From Sphingomonas bacterium (lineage in GTDB: Bacteria; Pseudomonadota; Alphaproteobacteria; Sphingomonadales; Sphingomonadaceae): a DNA stretch of 62,961 nucleotides. The DNA lies in assembly GCA_030149245.1 (NCBI GenBank), contig JASBRX010000040.1, positions 1-62,961 of the forward strand. The letters are read 5' to 3'. The position numbers and the translations under genes were made by a program. The notes beneath the pieces are model-generated. The model worked only from the letters and a program-made list of their open reading frames with translations, was not told the origin of the DNA and searched no databases. Positions 27,206 through 38,807 of this stretch are shown one piece after another; the stretch's first letter is position 1; every line of letters begins with the position of its first letter.

Positions 27206-28194
27206 GCCCAGCCCTCCACGCCGCGCGCACGCCGGGTGAGCACGTCGAGGCACGCCATGCGCACCGCGACGCCCATCTCGACCTGTTCGGTGATTGCCGA
27301 GCGGCCCGGCAGGTCGGCGACGACCGAGTCGATCTCAACCCCGCGATTCATCGGGCCGGGGTGCATGATCAGCGCATCGGGCTTGGCGCGCTTGAGGCGC
27401 TCAAGCGTCAGGCCGTAGTTGAGGTGATATTCGCGCGTCGAGGGGATGTAGGCGCCGGACATGCGTTCATTCTGAAGCCGCAGCATCATCACCACGTCCG
27501 CCCCTTCCAGCGCTGCATCGAAATCGGTGAAGGGGGTGACGTGCATCTTCTCGATCGCGGCGGGCATCAGCGTCGAGGGGGCGACGACGCGCACCTCCGC
27601 GGCAAGCGCGGTGAGCGCGAGGATGTTCGAGCGCGCGACACGGCTGTGCAGGATGTCACCACAGATCACCACGCGCTGATGCGCGACGCTGCCCCGGCGG
27701 CGGCGGATGGTGAGGGCGTCGAGCAGCGCCTGGGTCGGATGCTCATGGCTTCCGTCGCCGGCGTTGAGCACCGGGCAATCGACCTTGTCGGCAATCAGCT
27801 GCACCGCGCCGGACGACATGTGCCGGATCACGATCACGTCCGCGCGCATCGCGTTGAGCGTCATCGCGGTGTCGATCAGCGTCTCGCCCTTCTTCACGCT
27901 CGACTGTGCGGCGTGCATGTTGACGACGTCGGCGCCCAGCCGCTTGCCCGCAATCTCGAAGCTCAGCAGCGTGCGGGTCGAATTCTCGAAGAACGCGTTG
28001 ATCTGGGTCAGCCCGTCGAGACGATGGTCGCTGGGCGCGCGGTTGCGGTTCGCCTCGATCCACTGTTCCGCCTCGTCGAGCAGGAACAGGATTTCGTGCG
28101 GCTGAAGCCCGGAAATGCCCGTCAGGTGCGCGTGCGGAAACACGGCGCGCCCCTGAATCTGGGCGCCGGGGCGGTGATCGATCGGCGGTTGCAT
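27202..28194 (-). CDS. pyrB: Aspartate carbamoyltransferase catalytic subunit PyrB
   Basis: PyrB joins carbamoyl phosphate and aspartate in the first committed step of pyrimidine synthesis. The 330-residue protein has the carbamoyl-phosphate motif FFENSTRT (near residue 68), HPTQALLDA near 155 and HPGPMNRG near 290, as expected. No regulatory pyrI is next to it; instead the degenerate pyrC' follows with a 4-base overlap. This fits the non-catalytic PyrC' type of complex. Confidence 0.97.
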   Translation of the reverse strand: MQPPIDHRPGAQIQGRAVFPHAHLTGISGLQPHEILFLLDEAEQWIEANRNRAPSDHRLDGLTQINAFFENSTRTLLSFEIAGKRLGADVVNMHAAQSSVKKGETLIDTAMTLNAMRADVIVIRHMSSGAVQLIADKVDCPVLNAGDGSHEHPTQALLDALTIRRRRGSVAHQRVVICGDILHSRVARSNILALTALAAEVRVVAPSTLMPAAIEKMHVTPFTDFDAALEGADVVMMLRLQNERMSGAYIPSTREYHLNYGLTLERLKRAKPDALIMHPGPMNRGVEIDSVVADLPGRSAITEQVEMGVAVRMACLDVLTRRARGVEGWA

Positions 28195-28244
28195 TAAAGC
28201 TGCCGGTTAGCGGCGCGGGGCCGACCACGCAAGGAGTCCTGCAC

Positions 28245-29120
28245 TTGAAGCAATTCGCTCCTATCCGATGGAGAATCGCGAGCCGGGGGGACGTGATGGT
28301 GGAGCAATGGGGGAATTGGCTGGCCGGTGCGCCGGTGATGCTGGTCGCGTTCATCGCGGCGCAGATCGCGTTGCTGGTGATCGCGGTGCCGCTGTGGAGC
28401 TGGATCGTCGACCGGTGGCGCTGGGCGGGACTGCGGAGGCTGCTGCGCGATGCCGCGCTTGAGGCACATGCCGGATCGGCGCATGCCGCGGTGGAACTGT
28501 CGCGGGAGTTGTTCCGCGAAAATCACGCATCGCCGCTGGAGCGGCTGACGCGGATCCGGCGGGCAATTGCGCGGCAGGCCGAGGCGGCGGGCGGCCTGCG
28601 CCAAAAATGCACGATCCTGGGCCATGCGGTGGATGCGCGGACGGCACCCGCGATCCTCGCGACGACCCGATTCTGCGATGTTGCGGCATCGACCATGCGC
28701 GAGGTGACGGCCCTGTATCTGCGCGAGGCGGTGGTCCGGGTCGGCAGCAATGTTGCTTATGGCGACGACCAACTGGGGTTCCTGCCCGGACAGGTGGTGT
28801 CCTTCCGTTACCTTGAGGATTTGCAGCGATTGAGCGATGCCTTTGCGCGCGAAGCGGAGGCCAATCGCAGCGCTCTGCGTCGTCTGGGTCGATCGATGCG
28901 ATCCGGGATGCGCAAGGCAAAGCTGGCAGCGGCGGCCGAACATGCCGAGACGCTGGCCATCGATATCCAGCGCTTCGGTCAGCGGCTGCAGCTCGCCGAC
29001 CCCGATTCGCCCGACTATCGCAACCGCCCGCGCGGGGAGATGGCGGCGCGGACGCTAGACGGGCTGATCGCGCGCTTCGATCGCGGCGGGCTGCTGCGGC
29101 CCCGTGAGGTCGTGGCTTAA
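28245..29120 (+). CDS. Predicted single-span membrane protein of unknown function
   Basis: The protein has one N-terminal membrane segment ([21 protein letters not shown]) and a long helical, Arg/Ala-rich soluble part. A TTG at 28245 has an AAGGAG site eight bases upstream; an ATG at 28296 would give a 274-residue protein and is also possible. No domain is recognised. The stop overlaps the stop of convergent ruvX by 4 bases. Its neighbours (pyrB, ruvX) do not suggest a function. Confidence 0.7.
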   Translation: MKQFAPIRWRIASRGDVMVEQWGNWLAGAPVMLVAFIAAQIALLVIAVPLWSWIVDRWRWAGLRRLLRDAALEAHAGSAHAAVELSRELFRENHASPLERLTRIRRAIARQAEAAGGLRQKCTILGHAVDARTAPAILATTRFCDVAASTMREVTALYLREAVVRVGSNVAYGDDQLGFLPGQVVSFRYLEDLQRLSDAFAREAEANRSALRRLGRSMRSGMRKAKLAAAAEHAETLAIDIQRFGQRLQLADPDSPDYRNRPRGEMAARTLDGLIARFDRGGLLRPREVVA

Positions 29121-29578
29121 CCGGTCGCCAGCGCGTCGATCGCCCCTTGCAGGATGTAGCTTGCCGCCAGCTTGTCGACCCGTTCGGCGCGTTTGGCGCG
29201 GGAGAGGTCTTCGGCGATCATCTGACGCTCGACCGCGGCGGTGGACCAGCGTTCGTCCCACAGGAAGATGGGCAGGTCGAGGTCGGCCATGTTGCGGGCG
29301 AAGGCGCGGGTCGATTGGGTACGTGGGCTGTCGGTCCCGTCGAGGTTGAGGGGCAAGCCGATGACCAACCCCTTGACCTGTTGCTGGCCGATCAGCGACA
29401 CCAGCTCGGCCTTGTCGGCGGTAAACTTGGTGCGCTTGATCAGATGCGCCGGGCTGGCGAAGGACCAGCCGGCGTCGCACAGCGCCGTGCCGATCGTCTT
29501 GGTGCCGACATCCAGGCCCAGCAGCCGCCCGCCATGGGGCAGCGCATCCCGGAACACCGCAGCTTCGGTCGTTATCAT
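29117..29578 (-). CDS. ruvX: Holliday junction resolvase-like protein RuvX (YqgF)
   Basis: The 153-residue protein has the RNase H-like fold of the YqgF family, with [14 protein letters not shown] (first Asp), [28 protein letters not shown] and a terminal [11 protein letters not shown]. It is proposed to process 16S rRNA precursor ends and may resolve junctions. It is translated just after the DUF3089 gene (4-base overlap), though the two have no known link. Confidence 0.95.
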   Translation of the reverse strand: MITTEAAVFRDALPHGGRLLGLDVGTKTIGTALCDAGWSFASPAHLIKRTKFTADKAELVSLIGQQQVKGLVIGLPLNLDGTDSPRTQSTRAFARNMADLDLPIFLWDERWSTAAVERQMIAEDLSRAKRAERVDKLAASYILQGAIDALATG

Positions 29579-30726
29579 CCCACCGCCCGGCGCGCGAAGA
29601 AGTCGATCCAGCTGCTGCGTTGCCTTCGATAAGCGGTCAGCCGCCGTTCGGCGTCGGCGCGGACATCGCTCCAGAACAGTGTGTAGTCGAACACATGGTA
29701 GTTGTTGCCGGGCAGGACATATTGCCCGCCAACCCCCGGCGGCACCGTGCCGAGCATCAGGAACCCACGACCGTCACAGCGCAGCGTAGTCTTGTTCTTC
29801 GCCAGCGTGGCCGACGACAGGTCGGATGCTGGAAGCAGATTGCCGACATCGAACATCGCCGCGTCCTTTGCCGCCGGAGTTCCGATGACAGGGTTGCTGC
29901 AGATCATCGCCGTGTCCTTGCGCGGCGCGCCGGTGAAGCCGGTCGAGGCATCGAAGGTGTCGAGGATCAGCGACGGGTCGGCGGGCTCGGCAAAGCTCTG
30001 CCACGACAGGATGCAGCCGCTCTGGTCGGCGGCGGTGCATTCCGGGAGGCCGAGTGCGGGCAGGTCGGCGGTCTGCGACACCGGCCAGCCGACGACGTAC
30101 GCCGCGACGATCCGTTTCGCGAGCGGCCTGCCCGCGACGCGGTCGCGCAAGAGGCGGGTGAGGTGGAGCGCGCCCTGGCTGTGTCCGGCAAGGATGATCG
30201 GGCGGTCGCCCGCTTCCCTGAGGAACTGGTCGAATGCAGCGGTGACGTCGCGGTAGGCGAGATCGAGCGCCTGTTGCGCATCCACCTTGGTCGTGAGGAA
30301 TGCGCCGAACGTCGCCTGGCGATAACGCGGCGCCCAGATTGCGCCCGCGCCGTTGAACGCGCTCGCCTGGCCACGCAGGAACAGGTTGGCGCGATCATTC
30401 GCCTCCTTGTCATCCAGCGGCGCGTTCCACTTGGCGCGGTTGAGGTAGGAGGTGGGGTGGATGAAGAAGACCGCCGCCTCGGGCTTGTCCGCAGGCTTGA
30501 TTCCCGCCGGCGTCCACAGTGCGGGGTTGCCCGGCTTGTCGGGCCGCGCGAGCCACATGTCTGCGCGGGTGTAGCTGTTAGCGGGGAGGGTGGCCTGCGA
30601 TTCGAAGCGGCCGCCCGGCACCATCGCCTGCCGCAGCAGCTCGGCACCCCAGATCCGGTACGCAAAGGTCGCTGCAAGCGCGAGCACGATCACCACCGCC
30701 ACGAGATAGAGGAACTTACGCGCCAC
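29575..30726 (-). CDS. DUF3089 alpha/beta-hydrolase fold protein
   Basis: The 383-residue protein has an N-terminal membrane anchor ([19 protein letters not shown]), a DUF3089 domain with [11 protein letters not shown] and the nucleophile elbow GHSQG (Ser near residue 183), and a C-terminal His-containing segment ([12 protein letters not shown]). This makes it a likely membrane-anchored periplasmic esterase or lipase. A GTG at 30726 with a GGAG site is the preferred start; an upstream ATG at 30879 would add a leader without features. Divergent from the DUF4153 gene. Confidence 0.85.
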   Translation of the reverse strand: MARKFLYLVAVVIVLALAATFAYRIWGAELLRQAMVPGGRFESQATLPANSYTRADMWLARPDKPGNPALWTPAGIKPADKPEAAVFFIHPTSYLNRAKWNAPLDDKEANDRANLFLRGQASAFNGAGAIWAPRYRQATFGAFLTTKVDAQQALDLAYRDVTAAFDQFLREAGDRPIILAGHSQGALHLTRLLRDRVAGRPLAKRIVAAYVVGWPVSQTADLPALGLPECTAADQSGCILSWQSFAEPADPSLILDTFDASTGFTGAPRKDTAMICSNPVIGTPAAKDAAMFDVGNLLPASDLSSATLAKNKTTLRCDGRGFLMLGTVPPGVGGQYVLPGNNYHVFDYTLFWSDVRADAERRLTAYRRQRSSWIDFFARRAVG

Positions 30727-30839
30727 GTCGGGCTCTCCATTGTGCAATGCAGCATGAGCCGCTGCCGGGCAATCGCTTTCCGTTGCGCGATGGTTGCGAA
30801 GGATGCAACCTTGGCGGACGTAATCGAAGGGGGCGGGGG

Positions 30840-32579
30840 ATGAGCGAAGCACTCGAACAACGGGACGAACGTTGGCCATTGCTGCCGCCGATCCTCGCCG
30901 CGCTGGGCCTGGCTGCGGGGCTGATCGCGCACTGGATTATCGGGACCGGCTATCAGCCAGAGATCAGTGCGGTGCGACTCGCGCTGCTCAGCTTCGTCAG
31001 CGTGTCGGCGCTGCTGTTCGGCTTTGTCGTGATCCGCACCGACCTGATTCGCTCGGTGATCTTCGCGGTTGGATGCGGCGCGGTGGCGGCGCTGATCCTC
31101 TATTTCAATGGGGCGACATCGGGGTGGAGCGCGACCGAGGGCTGGCGGCTGGTCTGCCTCGCGCTCGCCATCGGGATTGCGGCGCCGCTGTTTCAAGCGG
31201 GGCGTGAGGGCGGATTTCGGCCGATCTCCTACAGCCAAGCGCATGACCATGCCTGGACCAACGCGGTGCTGTGGTGCCTTAGCTGGGCGTTTGTCGGCGT
31301 CGTCATGCTGCTGTCCTTCCTGCTCGCCGCCTTGTTCAATTTGATCGGGATCGAGCTACTCAGCGACCTGCTTGAAAAGGAATGGTTCTGGCGCGGGCTG
31401 GTCGGGCTGTCCTTCGGCTTGGGCCTCGCGCTGCTGCGTGAACAGCGGCGGATCGTCGGTTTGCTGCAGAATGTCGCGATGCTGGTGCTGGGAGTGCTCG
31501 CGCCGGTGCTGGCGGTGGGGCTGGGGTTGTTCCTGATCGCGCTGCCGTTCACTGGGTTGCAGCCCTTGTGGGAGGCGACCAAGTCGACCACGCCGATCCT
31601 GCTGGCGTGTGCGGTCGGGGCGCTGTTGCTGGTCAATGCGGTGATCGGGAATGGCGGCGATGATGCGCCGCGCAACCGCGTGCTGCGCTGGGCGGCGTTG
31701 GTGCTGGCGGTGGCGATCCTGCCGCTGGTCGGGATTGCCGCCGTCGCGACCGGGCTGCGCATCGGGCAGTACGGGTTCACGCCGGAGCGGTTGTGGGGTC
31801 TGACCTTCGTCGTCATCGCGAGCGTCGTGGCGGTCGCGTACCTCGCCAGCGTGATCCGCGGACGCGGCGGCTGGGCCGAGCGCGTGCGGCCCGCGAACCT
31901 GCATCTGGCGATGATCGTGTGCGGTGTCGCGCTGCTGCTGGCGACGCCGCTTGTGAGCTTCAACGGGATCTCGACCCGTGATCAGGTCGCGCGGCTGGAG
32001 TCGGGCAAGGTGTCGCCGGACAAGTTCGACTGGGCGGCGCTGGCGTTCGATTTCGGCGAGCCGGGGCGGAATGCGTTGGAGCGGCTGAGGGCGTCTGGCA
32101 ATGCTGCACTCCGGGCTAAAGCAGTGGAGGCCGCCAAGGCCGAAGGTCGTTACGACCTCGCGAGAAATGAGCCTTCGTTTGATATCGTCGCGGCGGCGAA
32201 GCGGATACGCCGACTCCCACAAGGCGCTGCCATTCCTAACGAATTAATCGATTTAGCAATCCGCTGGGAGTCGTGCGGCAAAGATACCGACAGCGGTTGT
32301 ACGGTCTATCTCATGCCCGGCGGCCGTGAGGCTCTGATTTTCGATGATCGTTGCTTCGCAACGCCGCCGTCAGGGGTTCGGCGCTATTGTCACGGCCCAA
32401 ATCATGTTGTGCTTAGAGACGGAACGTGGGGCGAACCCAAAACGCCCGAGCCAGATCGGCGTAAAGCAATCCAGGCTGCAGAAATTGAGGCATATCAGTC
32501 CGGCGCAATCGAAGTCCGGCCCGTCCAGCGCCGCCAGGTCTTCGTCGGCGGCGTGCCGGTCGGCGATCCGTTCGAATAA
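30840..32579 (+). CDS. DUF4153 multi-pass membrane protein
   Basis: The 579-residue protein has about ten or eleven transmembrane segments over the first 385 residues (e.g. LLPPILAALGLAAGLIAHW, AFVGVVMLLSFLLAALFNL) followed by a soluble C-terminal part. That matches DUF4153, a family of unknown function found in alphaproteobacteria. ATG at 30840 follows a purine-rich GGGGGCGGGGG region. The last 160 codons are lower in GC and use rarer codons than the first part, which suggests that the C-terminal domain may have a separate origin. Confidence 0.82.
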   Translation: MSEALEQRDERWPLLPPILAALGLAAGLIAHWIIGTGYQPEISAVRLALLSFVSVSALLFGFVVIRTDLIRSVIFAVGCGAVAALILYFNGATSGWSATEGWRLVCLALAIGIAAPLFQAGREGGFRPISYSQAHDHAWTNAVLWCLSWAFVGVVMLLSFLLAALFNLIGIELLSDLLEKEWFWRGLVGLSFGLGLALLREQRRIVGLLQNVAMLVLGVLAPVLAVGLGLFLIALPFTGLQPLWEATKSTTPILLACAVGALLLVNAVIGNGGDDAPRNRVLRWAALVLAVAILPLVGIAAVATGLRIGQYGFTPERLWGLTFVVIASVVAVAYLASVIRGRGGWAERVRPANLHLAMIVCGVALLLATPLVSFNGISTRDQVARLESGKVSPDKFDWAALAFDFGEPGRNALERLRASGNAALRAKAVEAAKAEGRYDLARNEPSFDIVAAAKRIRRLPQGAAIPNELIDLAIRWESCGKDTDSGCTVYLMPGGREALIFDDRCFATPPSGVRRYCHGPNHVVLRDGTWGEPKTPEPDRRKAIQAAEIEAYQSGAIEVRPVQRRQVFVGGVPVGDPFE

Positions 32580-32621
32580 CCCCGCTTGCTGAAACGGGGG
32601 CGTCGCTGCTAGGCGCTCCCC

Positions 32622-32909
32622 ATGTCCGTAGAACCCGCCACCGTAAAGAAGGTCGCGAGCCTTGCGCGCATCGCGATCAGCGATGCCGACGCCGAGCGGC
32701 TCGCGCCTGAGCTCAACAACATCCTCGGCTGGATCGAGCAGCTGGGCGAGGTCGATACCTCGTCGGTCGAGCCGATGACCGCCGTGATCCCCAACACGCT
32801 GCGCCTGCGCGATGACGTCGTGAACGACGGCGACATGCGCGACGCGGTGCTGGCCAATGCGCCGCTCGCCGAGCATGGCTTTTTCACCGTGCCCAAGGTG
32901 ATCGAATAA
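32622..32909 (+). CDS. gatC: Asp/Glu-tRNA amidotransferase subunit C
   Basis: The 95-residue protein fits GatC: helical N-terminus [28 protein letters not shown], ending FFTVPKVIE. It stabilises GatA in the GatCAB complex that amidates Glu-tRNA(Gln) and Asp-tRNA(Asn). It starts the gatC-gatA-(vapBC)-gatB cluster; a long hairpin repeat sits in the gap to gatA. Confidence 0.95.
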   Translation: MSVEPATVKKVASLARIAISDADAERLAPELNNILGWIEQLGEVDTSSVEPMTAVIPNTLRLRDDVVNDGDMRDAVLANAPLAEHGFFTVPKVIE

Positions 32910-32930
32910 TGTGCGCTTACACTCCTGCGC

Positions 32931-33015
32931 CCGTTTGCCCTGAGCTTGTCGAAGGGCGTCATACCAACCTCAGTTTGGGCGCAGAGCGGCGCTTCGACAG
33001 GCTCAGCGCAAACGG
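32931..33015. repeat. Hairpin repeat in the gatC-gatA gap
   Basis: Arms of 24 bases (32931-32954 and 32992-33015) match at 22 positions; the left arm starts CCGTTTGCCCTGAGCTTGTC. A similar CTGAGCTTGTCGAAG core is familiar to me as a sphingomonad repeat, but that is from memory. It is 10 bases from the gatA start. Confidence 0.8.
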
Positions 33016-33024
33016 AATTAGGGC

Positions 33025-34509
33025 ATGACCGACCTCACCAATCTCGGCGTCGCCGCGCTGCGCGACGGCATCCGCACGGGCGAATTTTCGGCGCGCGAGG
33101 TCGCCGACGCGTTCATCGTCAAGGTGAGCGCGGCCAAGCAGCTCAACGCCTTCATCGTCGAAACGCCCGACCATGCCCTCGCCGCCGCGCGTGAAGCCGA
33201 TGCCGCGCGTGCCGCTGGTGAAACGCTGAAACCCTTGGCCGGCGTGCCGATCGGCATGAAGGACCTGTTCTGCACGAAGGGCGTGCAGACCACCGCCGCC
33301 AGTCACATGCTGGAGGGGTTCAAGCCGGTCTATGAATCGACCGTTTCGCAGAAACTCTGGGACGCGGGCGCGGGGATGCTGGGCAAGCTGAACCTCGACC
33401 AGTTCGCGATGGGATCGTCGAACGAGACCAGCTATTTCGGCAACGTCATCAGCCCGTGGCGGCGTAAGGACGGCGGCAATGCCCCGCTCGCGCCAGGCGG
33501 TTCGTCGGGCGGCAGCTCGGCGGCGATCAGCGCGCGGCTCGTCCCCGCGGCGACTGGCACCGATACCGGCGGTTCGATCCGTCAGCCTGCGGCGTTCACC
33601 GGCATCAGCGGGATCAAGCCGACCTATGGCCGCTGCTCGCGCTGGGGCGTGGTGGCGTTCGCCTCGTCGCTCGATCAGGCCGGGCCGATGGCGCGCGACG
33701 TGCGCGACTGTGCGATCATGCTGGAGGCGATGGCGGGCTTCGACGCCAAGGATGCGACCTCGCTCAAGCTCGACGTGCCGAAGTGGGAAGCGGGACTAAA
33801 CCCCGATCTGCGCGGCAAGAAGGTCGGCATCCCCAAGGAATATCGCGTCGACGGCATGCCGAGCGAGATCGAGGCGCTGTGGCAGCAGGGCATCGACTGG
33901 CTGAAGGATGCGGGCGCGGAGATCGTCGAGGTCTCGCTGCCGCACACCAAATATGCGCTGCCCGCATACTACATCATCGCCCCGGCTGAGGCGTCGTCGA
34001 ACCTCGCGCGCTATGACGGCGTGCGCTACGGCCTGCGCGACCTGCCCGATGGGGCGGGGTTGCAGGACATGTACGCAGCAACCCGCGCTGCCGGGTTCGG
34101 GCCGGAGGTGCAGCGCCGCATCCTGATCGGCACCTATGTGCTCTCGGCCGGCTTCTACGACGCCTATTACACCCAGGCGCAGAAGGTCCGCACGCTGATC
34201 GCGCGCGATTTCGAACGGGCGTGGACGCAGTGCGACCTGCTGCTGACCCCGACCGCACCGAGCGCCGCCTTCGCGCTGGGCGAGAAGAGCGCCGATCCGC
34301 TGGCGATGTATTTGAACGACGTGTTCACCGTGCCGTCCTCGCTGGCCGGCATCCCGGCGATGTCGGTGCCGGGCGGGCTGGATAAGGACGGGCTTCCGCT
34401 CGGCCTGCAGATCATCGGCAAGCCGCTGGACGAACAGGGGGTGCTGAATGCGAGCCTCGCGATCGAGCAGCGGGCGGGCTTCACGGCGCGGCCGGAGCAG
34501 TGGTGGTGA
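33025..34509 (+). CDS. gatA: Asp/Glu-tRNA amidotransferase subunit A
   Basis: The 494-residue amidase has the Ser-cisSer-Lys triad: Lys79 in GVPIGMKD, the cis-Ser in the GGSSGGS motif near residue 160, and the Ser in [10 protein letters not shown] near residue 182. It releases ammonia from glutamine, which is channelled to GatB. The following gene pair is not related to its function. The start at 33025 is 10 bases past the repeat. Confidence 0.97.
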   Translation: MTDLTNLGVAALRDGIRTGEFSAREVADAFIVKVSAAKQLNAFIVETPDHALAAAREADAARAAGETLKPLAGVPIGMKDLFCTKGVQTTAASHMLEGFKPVYESTVSQKLWDAGAGMLGKLNLDQFAMGSSNETSYFGNVISPWRRKDGGNAPLAPGGSSGGSSAAISARLVPAATGTDTGGSIRQPAAFTGISGIKPTYGRCSRWGVVAFASSLDQAGPMARDVRDCAIMLEAMAGFDAKDATSLKLDVPKWEAGLNPDLRGKKVGIPKEYRVDGMPSEIEALWQQGIDWLKDAGAEIVEVSLPHTKYALPAYYIIAPAEASSNLARYDGVRYGLRDLPDGAGLQDMYAATRAAGFGPEVQRRILIGTYVLSAGFYDAYYTQAQKVRTLIARDFERAWTQCDLLLTPTAPSAAFALGEKSADPLAMYLNDVFTVPSSLAGIPAMSVPGGLDKDGLPLGLQIIGKPLDEQGVLNASLAIEQRAGFTARPEQWW

Positions 34510-34528
34510 TTGAAACGCGGGACGCCAG

Positions 34529-34547
34529 GTGTTACCTCAGGTAACAC
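34529..34547 (+). promoter_or_regulatory. Perfect 19-base palindrome before the antitoxin gene
   Basis: The sequence GTGTTACCTCAGGTAACAC is a perfect nine-base inverted repeat around one base, ending 12 bases before the ATG of the AbrB-type antitoxin and directly before the GGAG ribosome binding site. Antitoxins of this type bind such operators together with their toxin; the assignment is from position. Confidence 0.6.
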
Positions 34548-34559
34548 TGGAGCATCGCC

Positions 34560-34856
34560 ATGAACGCCCCGATCGATCTTCGCACCGTCACTAATATGAC
34601 CAGCAAGGGACAGGTGCTGATCCCTAAGGATGTGCGCGACCGCCTTGGCCTGCAGCCGGGCAAGCCGGTGCAGGTCGGGATCAACGATCGCGGTGAGGCG
34701 GTGGTGCTTCCGGCGCCTTCGGAGAGGATCGAGACACCTGACGAACGCCGCGAGCGGTTGATGAAGGTGCTGGCGGAGGTGCGTGCCCGTCAAAGCACCG
34801 GAAAGACGACCGACGAGATCATGGAATTTTTGCGCGGCGATGAACCGCTGCCGTGA
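34560..34856 (+). CDS. vapB: AbrB/SpoVT-type antitoxin (VapB-like)
   Basis: The 98-residue protein has an AbrB/MazE swapped-hairpin DNA-binding domain at residues 8-54 (MTSKGQVLIPKDVRDRLGLQPGKPVQV) and a charged C-terminal tail that should bind the toxin. It is directly followed by the PIN toxin with overlapping GTGA, the usual antitoxin-then-toxin order. A perfect palindrome precedes it. The pair interrupts the gatA-gatB order. Confidence 0.88.
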   Translation: MNAPIDLRTVTNMTSKGQVLIPKDVRDRLGLQPGKPVQVGINDRGEAVVLPAPSERIETPDERRERLMKVLAEVRARQSTGKTTDEIMEFLRGDEPLP

Positions 34857-35258
34857 TCTTTCTTGACAGCAATGCCGTGATCGATCTGATGAACCAGCCC
34901 TCCCCGGCGGACGGGGGCTGGGCAACGACCCTGTTCGATCGGTTTGCTGATGGTGCCGACCTTGCTGCCAATCTGATCGTCGTGGCGGAAGTTGCGGTCG
35001 GCGTGCAGCAACCTGATGCGTTGGTGGATGACATGGGCCAGCTTGGCATTGAAATCCTCGACCTCACCCCGCCCGTCGCGCTGCGCGCTGCCGCCGCGTT
35101 TCGCGAATATCGCCGTCGCGGCGGTCCGCGTTCGACAATCTTGCCGGATTTCCTTATCGGCGCGCATGCGGTGGTGTTGGGCGCGACGTTGATGACGCGT
35201 GACCAGCGGCTCGCATCCTATTTTCCCGAACTGACCTTCCTTACACCAGAGACCGAAC

Positions 35259-35266
<8 letters not shown>
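34853..35266 (+). CDS. vapC: PIN-domain toxin of VapC type
   Basis: The 137-residue protein begins [13 protein letters not shown] and has the four acidic PIN residues D5, E46, D99 and D117 (TRDQRL), expected to bind magnesium in an RNase. VapC toxins usually cleave tRNA or rRNA. The start is GTG, overlapping the antitoxin stop. The reading frame overlaps the gatB start by 8 bases, so gatB may be coupled to it. Confidence 0.9.
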
Positions 35267-36722
<1,456 letters not shown>

Positions 36723-36740
36723 GGGCCAGGCGACCCAACC

Positions 36741-36935
36741 TTACTGCGCGGTGTCGTCCTGATTCCTGGTCACGCCGCCAGTCCCGCCGACGGCGCCGTC
36801 GACGGCATCCGGCGGAGATTCGTCCCGAACATTCTCAATGTCGCGGTTGGTGTCCTCGAACGCGCGTTCGAGGTCGCTGCGGCGGTCGTGATCGGCTTCG
36901 GGCAAGCTGTCCGGGTGCGGGTCAGGGTCGGTCAT
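36741..36935 (-). CDS. Small acidic hypothetical protein
   Basis: A 64-residue Asp/Glu-rich hydrophilic protein (starting MTDPDPHPDS) without signal peptide or recognised family; the last third is Gly/Asp-rich. An upstream in-frame ATG at 36962 is less likely. The composition is that of a disordered protein, and it could be a spurious call. Confidence 0.5.
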   Translation of the reverse strand: MTDPDPHPDSLPEADHDRRSDLERAFEDTNRDIENVRDESPPDAVDGAVGGTGGVTRNQDDTAQ

Positions 36936-37021
36936 CGATTGGCATCCTCTCACCCGGAACAACGCGCCAGTTGGCGAGATGCTCCGGGTGATCGGTCAAT
37001 CTGTCGCGCGCGGCAGTTGGG

Positions 37022-37597
37022 TCAGAACTTCAGCGTTTCCGCCACGCGGCGGTATTTTTCGACATCCTTGTCGAAGAAATAGAGCGCGGGTGCTTCATAG
37101 GCGACGAGGTAGAGCTTGCCGCCGATGACCGCGCCAATCGCCTCACCCTTGCGCGACACCTCATCGTCGCGGGTGAAGCTGTAGGTAAACCGGATTCCCT
37201 TCTGACCACTGATCGTCGCCGGCTCTTGGCTGTCGATGCTCATCCGGTTGACGCCGTAACGCACGCGATAGGTGGATTCGAGCAGCGCCGGGATGTCGGT
37301 GATCAGCATGTTGGCCGTCACCTTGGGCAGCGGACGGTTCTTGCGGTCGACTTCGCGCATGATCGGCATGCCAGGCGCAATGCCGCCCAAGAAGGTCACC
37401 TTGTTCAAGCCGTCGCCGTCGATCGTCCAGATTTCGGTGTTCTTGCCTTCATTGCGAGTCAGCTTGTTCCACTCGTCGGCGGGAGTGGCCGACATGCTGG
37501 ACTTGGCGATTGCGGCGCGGGGACCGGGGGGCACCAAGGAGTTGGCGAGCGCGGGTGCACCAGCAAGCAGAGCGATCGCAATCATTGCGGATTTCAT
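37022..37597 (-). CDS. Secreted protein of unknown function
   Basis: This 191-residue protein has a signal peptide (MKSAMIAIALLAGAPALAN) and a mature part with YRVRYGVNRM and SRKGEAIGAVIGGKLYLVAYEAP. I recognise no domain. It is the third gene of a run of secreted proteins that includes an M48 peptidase, 10 bases from its stop, so they are probably cotranscribed. Confidence 0.75.
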   Translation of the reverse strand: MKSAMIAIALLAGAPALANSLVPPGPRAAIAKSSMSATPADEWNKLTRNEGKNTEIWTIDGDGLNKVTFLGGIAPGMPIMREVDRKNRPLPKVTANMLITDIPALLESTYRVRYGVNRMSIDSQEPATISGQKGIRFTYSFTRDDEVSRKGEAIGAVIGGKLYLVAYEAPALYFFDKDVEKYRRVAETLKF

Positions 37598-37607
37598 GGC
37601 AATTTCC

Positions 37608-38807
37608 TCAATTTTCGATGAGCGACGCGATCGCCTTGGCGTCGCTAGCGTCAGGTTTCAGTCGAAGATATTCTTCCAGCGCCTTGCGGCCCTCGACGCT
37701 CTCCCCATTGCGGAGCAGGGCCAGTCCGAGGTTGCGGTGCAGTTCGGGCGCCGCATATCCCGCCGCAGCGGCCTGTCGATACAGATCGCTGGCAGTCTGA
37801 AGATCGCGGGGATATCCGCGCGCCCTATACAGCTCGGCGCGCGCGAACAGTAATTCGGGCATTGACCCCCACCGTGTCGCGAGATTGTCGAGCAGATAGG
37901 TGGTTCCGCCGAAATCATTCAGCTTGATTTGTGCATCGAGAAACCGCGGCAGATAAGGGGCCATCGCTTCCTGATAGCTCGCTCCGCGCGCGTCACCGGA
38001 TGGACCGATGCGCAGGGCTTCTTTGGCAAGATAGGATGCGCGCGCCAGATGGGTCGGGTGCGTGTCGAAAAATCCTGCGCTATACCTTTGCTTCGGTTTC
38101 TGTTTCCGGCCAGCGACCGACGCATCGCTTTCGGCCATCAGCGACCGCCAGACTTCGGACGATGCTTGAGCCGGATAACCCGCAGCGGAAATATATTTGA
38201 GCCCGAGCAGATCGGCCTGCGTTTCCTGTTCCCGGTTGAACTGGAAAAACGAACCCATCAGCGAGATCTGAACATTCCCGCCGCCGGTCGAGTAGCCATA
38301 GCTTGCCGCCACTGCCCCCAGCACGCCGATCCATGCGATCACGTCACTGGCCGAACGGCGGGCCTTGAAGCCGGCCAGGCTGTGACGCAGCTCGAAATGG
38401 GCGAACTCATGGCCGAGCACCGAAGCCAGCTCGGCTTCGTCCCGCACCCGCAACAACAACCCGGACCACACCTCCATCGCGCCGTTCGGCATCATCGATG
38501 CATTGAAGGCGGGCACTTCCATCGCATAGATGCGAACGCCCTTGCACCGGTCCTGACCCACACTGCGGCAAAGTACCTGCGTTAGATAGGACTCCAGCCT
38601 GCCGTCGTTGATCCGCAGCGGGCTGTCGCGCAACATCCGTTCGCGTTCGTCTGCCTGCATCCACAGCCCGCGTTCATCGACGGTCGTGGGCTCATAAGCG
38701 GGCGTGTAGGCCGGGAGCGCGGATGCCTGATCGGAGCGCGCGGCATGGGTCGGCGCCACCGCGCCGAGCAATAGCGCCGCAACGGCCGACCAGCGCATCG
38801 TGGTCAT
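37608..38807 (-). CDS. Secreted M48-family metallopeptidase with C-terminal repeats
   Basis: The 399-residue protein has a signal peptide, an M48 zinc site HEFAH (H133, E134, H137) with a third ligand in EQETQAD (E195), and a C-terminal part with TPR-like helices (LYRQAAAAGYAAPELHRNLGLALLRNG). This is the arrangement of BepA-like periplasmic proteases that act in outer-membrane quality control. It overlaps the upstream gene's stop by 4 bases. Whether it acts on misfolded outer membrane proteins is an inference. Confidence 0.85.
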   Translation of the reverse strand: MTTMRWSAVAALLLGAVAPTHAARSDQASALPAYTPAYEPTTVDERGLWMQADERERMLRDSPLRINDGRLESYLTQVLCRSVGQDRCKGVRIYAMEVPAFNASMMPNGAMEVWSGLLLRVRDEAELASVLGHEFAHFELRHSLAGFKARRSASDVIAWIGVLGAVAASYGYSTGGGNVQISLMGSFFQFNREQETQADLLGLKYISAAGYPAQASSEVWRSLMAESDASVAGRKQKPKQRYSAGFFDTHPTHLARASYLAKEALRIGPSGDARGASYQEAMAPYLPRFLDAQIKLNDFGGTTYLLDNLATRWGSMPELLFARAELYRARGYPRDLQTASDLYRQAAAAGYAAPELHRNLGLALLRNGESVEGRKALEEYLRLKPDASDAKAIASLIEN

